Shown: positions 59,555 to 64,000 of the stretch, one piece after another
Numbering within the stretch: the first letter of the stretch is position 1
Layout of the letters: the number at the start of each line of letters is the position of its first letter
Notes under the pieces: model-generated
Told to the model about the DNA's origin: nothing
Database searches by the model: none
Seen by the model: the letters and a program-made list of their open reading frames with translations, nothing else
Position numbers and translations under genes: made by a program
NCBI GenBank assembly: GCA_049323795.1
Contig: JBMOOH010000005.1
Location: 148,072-212,071, forward strand
Length of the DNA stretch: 64,000 nt
Source of the DNA: JAOADN01 sp049323795
GTDB taxonomy: Bacteria > Pseudomonadota > Alphaproteobacteria > Rhodobacterales > Rhodobacteraceae
Direction: 5' to 3'

Positions 59555-60793
59555 ATGTCTTTCTGGAAGATCACCGGCCTGACGATCGGCCCGGCGCTTC
59601 TCTTCGGCACCTCGGCCTTCGCCGGATGCGGGCTGACGGCCGGGACGGTCAGCATCCTCGGCAATGACTTTCCGGCGATCCAGGCGGTCGCGGGCGGGGC
59701 GGAGGCCTGCGCGGGCGGCGGCGTCACCGTCACCAAGAACCTGACGACCGAGCACGAGAACCTTCAGGTTGCCGCGCTGACGGCCAACCCGGCGCAGTAT
59801 TCGGTGGCGATCATCGCGACAAGCTCGATCGTGCCGCTGATCAACGGCGACCTGATCCGCCCGCTCGACGATCTGGTGGCCAAGTATGGCCAGAGCCTCG
59901 ACCCGAGCCAGCTCATCAAGATCGACGGCAGGATCATGGCGGTCGCGTTCATGACGAACGCCCAGCATCTCTACTATCGCAAGGACATCCTCGAAAAAGC
60001 GGGCGTGCAGCCCCCCAAGACGTATGAGGAGGTTCTGGCGGCGGCAAAGGCGGTGAGGGACGCCGGGATCATGGAGTATCCCTTCGCGCTGAACACCAAG
60101 AGCGGCTGGAACCTGGCGGAAGAGTTCGTGAACATGCACCTCGGGCTGGGCGGCACCTTCTTCAAGGAAGGCACGGCCGAGCCCGCGATCAACAACGAGA
60201 CCGGCGTCAAGACGCTGAACATGCTGAAGGAGTTGCTGGCCTATTCCAACCCCGACTTCCTGACCTTCGACTCGAACGCGACGCAGGCCCTGTGGGAAAG
60301 CGGCAACCTCGCCCTGGCGACGATGTGGGGCAGCCGCGCGGGTGCGATCCTCGACGCCGAGGGGTCGACGCCCGAGGTGACGGGCGCGACGGTCCTGTCG
60401 GGCGCGCCGACGGTCGGCGGCGGGAACATCCCGGCGACGACGCTCTGGTGGGACGGGTTCACCATCGCCAAGAACGTGTCCGACGCGGATGCCGAGGCAA
60501 GCTTCGTCGCGATGGTCAACGGGATCTCGCCCGATGTCATCAAGGCCAACAACGACGCCGCCGTCTGGCTGGGACCGGCCTACACGCCCTCGCCCGCGTC
60601 CCGGGGGGTGATCGAGTCGCTCAAGGGGGGCGCGAAGCCCTATCCGATGCTGCCCTACATGGGCCTGATGCACACCGCCCTGGGCGACAACATCGGCGAG
60701 TTCCTGCAGGGCAAGGAAAGCGCCGAGCAGGCGCTGGCCGATGCCGAAGCCGCCTACGTTACAGCGGCGAAGGAACAGGGCTTCCTCAAGTGA
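59555..60793 (+). CDS. ABC transporter extracellular substrate-binding protein
   Basis: 412 aa, family 1 (sugar-type) periplasmic binding protein. Signal peptide ITGLTIGPALLFGTSAFAG with cleavage after AFA; the mature lobes show VPLINGDLIRPLDDLVAKYG, FMTNAQHLYYRKDILEKAGV and ALWESGNLALATMWGSRAGA, in the usual order. ATG at 59555 is preferred because AGGGAG lies 9 nt upstream; ATG at 59549 is too close to it. The ligand is unknown. A hairpin follows the gene. Confidence 0.92.
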   Translation: MSFWKITGLTIGPALLFGTSAFAGCGLTAGTVSILGNDFPAIQAVAGGAEACAGGGVTVTKNLTTEHENLQVAALTANPAQYSVAIIATSSIVPLINGDLIRPLDDLVAKYGQSLDPSQLIKIDGRIMAVAFMTNAQHLYYRKDILEKAGVQPPKTYEEVLAAAKAVRDAGIMEYPFALNTKSGWNLAEEFVNMHLGLGGTFFKEGTAEPAINNETGVKTLNMLKELLAYSNPDFLTFDSNATQALWESGNLALATMWGSRAGAILDAEGSTPEVTGATVLSGAPTVGGGNIPATTLWWDGFTIAKNVSDADAEASFVAMVNGISPDVIKANNDAAVWLGPAYTPSPASRGVIESLKGGAKPYPMLPYMGLMHTALGDNIGEFLQGKESAEQALADAEAAYVTAAKEQGFLK

Positions 60794-60802
60794 CGCGGTC
60801 GG

Positions 60803-60825
60803 GAGGGGCGGCATCGCCGCCCCTC
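60803..60825. other. 10-bp perfect hairpin between binding protein and permease genes
   Basis: GAGGGGCGGC-ATC-GCCGCCCCTC in the 55-bp spacer. Stem-loops at this place in binding-protein operons are known to protect the 3-prime end of the binding-protein mRNA and lower permease expression; that role here is inference. Confidence 0.75.
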
Positions 60826-60848
60826 GCCTGTCTTCGGGGGGCCCGTCC

Positions 60849-61877
60849 GTGAAACACCGGACCTTCTTCTGGTTCATCCTGCCGTCGCTTGCCGCAATGA
60901 CGCTTTTCATCGCGCTGCCGATCGTGTCGGTCTTCACCCAGTCGCTCTTTGTCGAGCCCGAACAGGTCATCGTCACGACCGAAAACTGCGGGCCGTTCGG
61001 CTGCGAGAAGGCGACATCGGTCGATGTCGAGGCGACGCAGAAGCTTCGCGACGAGCAGCCGCTTGGACGGTTCAACGGCCTGGGAACCTATCTTGACCGC
61101 AGCCACCTTGCGGTGGCCGAACTGGGTGCGGCCTGGACGGCCAGCACGGGCTGGTCGGACTTTCTCGATCAGGCGATGAACCTGCCCTTCTATCGCGCTC
61201 TGGCCTTCACGCTGACCTACACCTTCCTTGTCACGCCGCTCGTGATCCTTTTCGGCCTTCTGATCGCGCTCGGGGTCAACGGGCTGCCGAAGGCGTTCCG
61301 CGGCCCGACGATCTTCGTCTCGCTCCTGCCGATGATCGTGACGCCGCTCGTGGGCTCGCTGATCCTGTTCTGGATGATCGACGCACGCGGCATCATCGGG
61401 TCGTCGCTGCAGACGCTGATGAACGACCCATCGCTGTCGCTCAAGGCATCGCCGACGCTGACGTGGATTACGCTGATGACCTACGGCGTGTGGCACAACG
61501 CGCCCTTCGCCTTCATCGTCTTCTATGCAGGCCTTCAGACCGTGCCCGAGGAGACGCTCGAGGCAGCGATGATCGACGGGGCGAGCCGGTGGGAGCGTGT
61601 CCGCTACGTCGTCATCCCCTACATGGCGCCCCTCGTCGTCTTCGTGGCGCTGATCCAGCTCATGGACAACTTCCGGGTGTTCGAGCCGATCGTCGGCTTC
61701 TCGGCGGCCGCAAACGCGACGTCGCTGTCCTACCTCATCTATTCGGACCTCTCGGGGACCAACGCCCGCTTCGGGTCCGCGGCCGCAACCTCGATGCTGA
61801 CGATCATCGGTGTGGTGGTCCTTCTGTCACCCGTCCTTGCCCGCACGTGGCGGGACTTCAGCAGGAAGCGCGTCTGA
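60849..61877 (+). CDS. ABC transporter permease (MalF type)
   Basis: 342 aa inner-membrane permease with about six helices. The EAA loop that contacts the ATPase is LEAAMIDGASRWERVRYVVI. Between the first and second helices (about residues 34-115) there is an unusually long periplasmic loop containing a CGPFGC pair (Cys47, Cys52). GTG at 60849 is the start giving the normal KHRTFFWFILPS N-terminus. The stop overlaps the next permease (TGATG). Confidence 0.9.
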   Translation: MKHRTFFWFILPSLAAMTLFIALPIVSVFTQSLFVEPEQVIVTTENCGPFGCEKATSVDVEATQKLRDEQPLGRFNGLGTYLDRSHLAVAELGAAWTASTGWSDFLDQAMNLPFYRALAFTLTYTFLVTPLVILFGLLIALGVNGLPKAFRGPTIFVSLLPMIVTPLVGSLILFWMIDARGIIGSSLQTLMNDPSLSLKASPTLTWITLMTYGVWHNAPFAFIVFYAGLQTVPEETLEAAMIDGASRWERVRYVVIPYMAPLVVFVALIQLMDNFRVFEPIVGFSAAANATSLSYLIYSDLSGTNARFGSAAATSMLTIIGVVVLLSPVLARTWRDFSRKRV

Positions 61878-62761
61878 TGACCTCGGTGCTGGCCCGCCGC
61901 AAAGCCCCCGCCCTCATTGCCGTCTCGACCGCGCTAGTCGCGCTCTGGGTGATCGTCGCCGCATTTCCGTTCCTCTGGACGGTGTGGGGGTCGTTCAAGG
62001 TGCAGGGCGACTTCTTTTCCAAGGCCGACTGGACGTACGCCATCTGGGGCGTACGGACGCTGTCCGAGACGGGAGGCCGCTACACCGGGGCCGGATATTA
62101 CGGCGCCTGGGTGCAGGAGGAATTCTGGCGCGCGGCGATCAACACGGGGGTCGTCGTCGTCTTCACCGTCATCATCTCGCTGACCTTCGGCACGCTCGGG
62201 GGATACGCGCTGGCGCGGTCGGGGTACCGCTATGCCTTCTGGCTGCTGATGCTTGCCCTCGTCTTCCGGGCGATGCCGCACATCACGCTGGTGTCGGGGT
62301 ATCTTCTTCCGTTCTTCCAGTGGAACCTGTGGGGGCGCCTGCCGACCGCGATCATCGTCCTCGTCGCGATCAACCAGCCCTTCACGCTCTGGATGCTGCA
62401 TTCCTTCTTCCTGAACATCCCCAAGGATCTGGACGAAAGCGCGATGGTGGACGGCTGCACGCGGTTCCAGGCGTTCCGGCACGTGATCGTGCCGGTCATG
62501 TGGCCGGGGGTCATCACGACGGGGCTGTTCAGCTTCCTCTTGGCCTACAACGACTTCACCGTGACGGCGATGCTGCTGAGCCAGGAGAACAAGACGATGA
62601 TCCCGAAGATCGCGGGCTTCCTCGGCTCGACGCAGGTCGAGGGGAACGTGATGTTCGCGGTGGCGGCGGTCGTGTCGGCGACGGTGCCCCTGTTCCTGCT
62701 TGTCGTCTTCTTCCAGCGGCAGATCGTGAGCGGATTGACAGCGGGTGCGGTGAAGGGATGA
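61877..62761 (+). CDS. ABC transporter permease (MalG type)
   Basis: 294 aa inner-membrane permease, six helices. EAA loop LDESAMVDGCTRFQAFRHVI; the last helix region MFAVAAVVSATVPLFLLVVF and C-terminus QIVSGLTAGAVKG are typical of MalG-like subunits. Coupled by TGATG to the first permease and by ATGA to the SnoaL-like gene that follows. Confidence 0.93.
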   Translation: MTSVLARRKAPALIAVSTALVALWVIVAAFPFLWTVWGSFKVQGDFFSKADWTYAIWGVRTLSETGGRYTGAGYYGAWVQEEFWRAAINTGVVVVFTVIISLTFGTLGGYALARSGYRYAFWLLMLALVFRAMPHITLVSGYLLPFFQWNLWGRLPTAIIVLVAINQPFTLWMLHSFFLNIPKDLDESAMVDGCTRFQAFRHVIVPVMWPGVITTGLFSFLLAYNDFTVTAMLLSQENKTMIPKIAGFLGSTQVEGNVMFAVAAVVSATVPLFLLVVFFQRQIVSGLTAGAVKG

Positions 62762-63753
62762 GCGGGTTTCAGGCCGAGAAGGACCTTGTCCGCGCGCATC
62801 ACGCGGCGCTGGCGGCAGCGACGCCTGCAACCTTGGCGGGGGTTCTGGCCGAGCGGACCGCGCCGGAGTGGGTGTGGCGGGGGATGCACCCGTTCGGGAT
62901 GCTCACCGGTGCCGAGGCGGTGGCCGGGGCATTCTGGGTGCCGTTCCTGTCGTCCTTCGCGCCGGTCCAGCGGCGGCCCGACATCTTCTTCGCCGGGCGG
63001 AACCAGATGGACGGGTTCCAGTCGGTCTGGGTGGTGTCGATGGGGCACCTGATGGGGCTCTTCGACCGGGAGTGGCTGGGCATCCGGCCGACGCGGCGGA
63101 TGGCGTTCCTGCGCCATGCGGAGTTCAACCGCGTCGAGCAGGACCGCATCGTCGAGACGGCGTTCTTCTTCGACATCCCGCACCTGATGATGCAGGCCGG
63201 GCAGACCCCCTTCCCGCCGCAGACGGGGGCGCATCTGGTCCAGCCGGGGCCCTCGGGGCATGGCGGGCTGCTTCACGACGCGCAGGACCCGTCCGAGGGG
63301 GAGAGGACGCTCGCCGCGATCAACGCGATGCTGTCGGACCTGGGCACGTGGCAGTCTGGGCTGCCCCTGGTGGACGAGCTGAGACGGACCTGGGCCGAGG
63401 ACATGATCTGGTGGGGACCCGCCGGGATCGGGGCGACCTACACCATCCCGCGCTATGCCGAGCAGCACGCCGGGCCCTTCCGCGCCTCGTTCCGCGACCG
63501 GACCGGGACCGGGCACCTCGCGCGGCTGGCCGAGGGGCATTTCGGCGGGTTCTTCGGCTGGCCGAACTTCCGCGCGGTGCCGAAGGGCGGGTTCATGGGC
63601 CTGCCGGGCAGCGACAGGCCGGTCGAGTTCCGCGTGGTGGACATCTATCGCCGCACGGGCGACCGGCTGGCCGAGAACTGGGTGTTCATCGACATCCTGC
63701 ACGTCCTGCACCAGCAGGGCTGCGACGTGCTGGGCCGGATGCGGACGCTTTAG
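62758..63753 (+). CDS. NTF2/SnoaL-like protein, double domain (paralogue 4), C-terminus cut by IS630
   Basis: 331 aa, paralogue of the 344-aa protein at 55365-56399: HPFGMLTGAEAVAGAFWVPF, GHLMGLFDREWLGIRPTRRM, WWGPAGIGATYTI and ENWVFIDILHVLHQQGCDVL align in order. The relative continues about 22 residues beyond the point where this one stops (GRMRTL). Its TAG stop at 63751-63753 is made of the TA where the IS630-family element begins plus the first G of the element, so the original end was probably lost on insertion. Confidence 0.78.
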   Translation: MSGFQAEKDLVRAHHAALAAATPATLAGVLAERTAPEWVWRGMHPFGMLTGAEAVAGAFWVPFLSSFAPVQRRPDIFFAGRNQMDGFQSVWVVSMGHLMGLFDREWLGIRPTRRMAFLRHAEFNRVEQDRIVETAFFFDIPHLMMQAGQTPFPPQTGAHLVQPGPSGHGGLLHDAQDPSEGERTLAAINAMLSDLGTWQSGLPLVDELRRTWAEDMIWWGPAGIGATYTIPRYAEQHAGPFRASFRDRTGTGHLARLAEGHFGGFFGWPNFRAVPKGGFMGLPGSDRPVEFRVVDIYRRTGDRLAENWVFIDILHVLHQQGCDVLGRMRTL

Positions 63754-64000
63754 AGCGTGATGACTCTAGACGGAACCGTATCCGGCGTTTCGGATATAGT
63801 TTTCGCATTCTTGCGCTGTGAAGTGGTCGAGGATTGATCCGATCCTGCGCCAGACGGCTTCCTTCGTGCGCTGGGCGGCTTTGCGCAGCAGGTGCTTGAG
63901 CTTGGCGATGACCTGCTCGATCGGGTTGAGGTCGGGCGAGTAGGCGGGGAGGTAGAACAGCTTCGCGCCTGCCGCGCGGATCGCCTGGCGGATGGCGGGA
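63753..64000 (-). mobile_element. IS630-family insertion sequence, partial (one end)
   Basis: From the TA at 63751-63752 onward the sequence is unlike the locus and encodes the 3-prime end of a DDE transposase on the minus strand. The terminal sequence begins GAGCGTGATGACTCTAGACG. IS630 elements insert at TA, which fits. The rest of the element and its other end are beyond the window, so a second TA and the inverted repeat cannot be checked here. Confidence 0.8.
63766..64000 (-). CDS. IS630-family transposase, C-terminal fragment
   Basis: About 77 residues up to the window edge. KLFYLPAYSPDLNPIEQVIA contains the YSPDLNPIE hallmark of IS630 DDE transposases with the catalytic Glu, followed by LLRKAAQRTKEAVWRRIGSI and the end NYIRNAGYGSV. 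The stop TAG (63768-63766) is only 13 bp inside the presumed element end. The remaining N-terminal part lies outside the window. Confidence 0.9.
   Translation of the reverse strand, partial: PAIRQAIRAAGAKLFYLPAYSPDLNPIEQVIAKLKHLLRKAAQRTKEAVWRRIGSILDHFTAQECENYIRNAGYGSV

Overview
The window looks like a stretch of chromosome from a high-GC alphaproteobacterium of the Rhodobacter/Paracoccus group (Rhodobacteraceae). The evidence is the very GC-rich codon use, a ChpT-type phosphotransferase, ornithine-lipid synthesis, an LdtR-like MarR regulator, and above all a nuo (complex I) operon that carries the extra small genes known from this group (DUF5333, DUF5337, DUF3291, helix-hairpin-helix proteins) and runs on into birA-coaX-rnj. 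No rRNA, tRNA, CRISPR array or plasmid/phage module was recognised.

Layout. 1-7.7 kb: olsB with the first codons of a following gene, a DUF3553 protein divergent from chpT, the obgE-proB-proA operon, a 0.76 kb non-coding interval, and a DEAD-box RNA helicase gene with its own promoter. 7.7-29.7 kb: one very long minus-strand operon, read from nuoA (29627) through nuoN to birA, coaX and rnj. All 14 complex I subunits are present, interleaved with eight or nine accessory genes; three of the longer spacers carry strong hairpins. 29.8-37.6 kb: a DegT-type aminotransferase with an MFS exporter, gph, glmU-glmS and moaA. 37.8-43.5 kb: cydAB, a methyltransferase, a small conserved protein, an aspartate aminotransferase, sdhE and an LdtR-like regulator. 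43.6-49 kb: two DUF1194 (VWA-like) genes, one frameshifted in a run of 12 C, a glyoxalase-family gene, thyX and parE.

49-63.75 kb is the accessory region. It is a divergently arranged catabolic/transport locus: a sugar-type ABC importer (binding protein, two permeases, ATPase), a LacI regulator, an SDR, a HisD-family dehydrogenase, a cupin, and four NTF2/SnoaL-like proteins of which three have a double-length architecture. A cobalamin-independent methionine synthase-like protein, an alpha/beta hydrolase and an RraA-family protein follow behind a strong hairpin. Two matching 16-bp LacI-type operators (TTGCATACG core) sit just downstream of the two divergent promoters, so the local LacI protein probably controls both arms. 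I do not recognise the substrate or the pathway; this is the best candidate for an undescribed system. Its plus-strand arm ends exactly at an IS630-family element, which appears to supply the last base of the stop codon of the final gene and to have removed that gene's C-terminus.

Limits: positions and starts were set by eye from start codons, Shine-Dalgarno-like sequence and gene overlaps. Functions rest on remembered family motifs, not on searches. Promoter, operator and hairpin calls are pattern-based.
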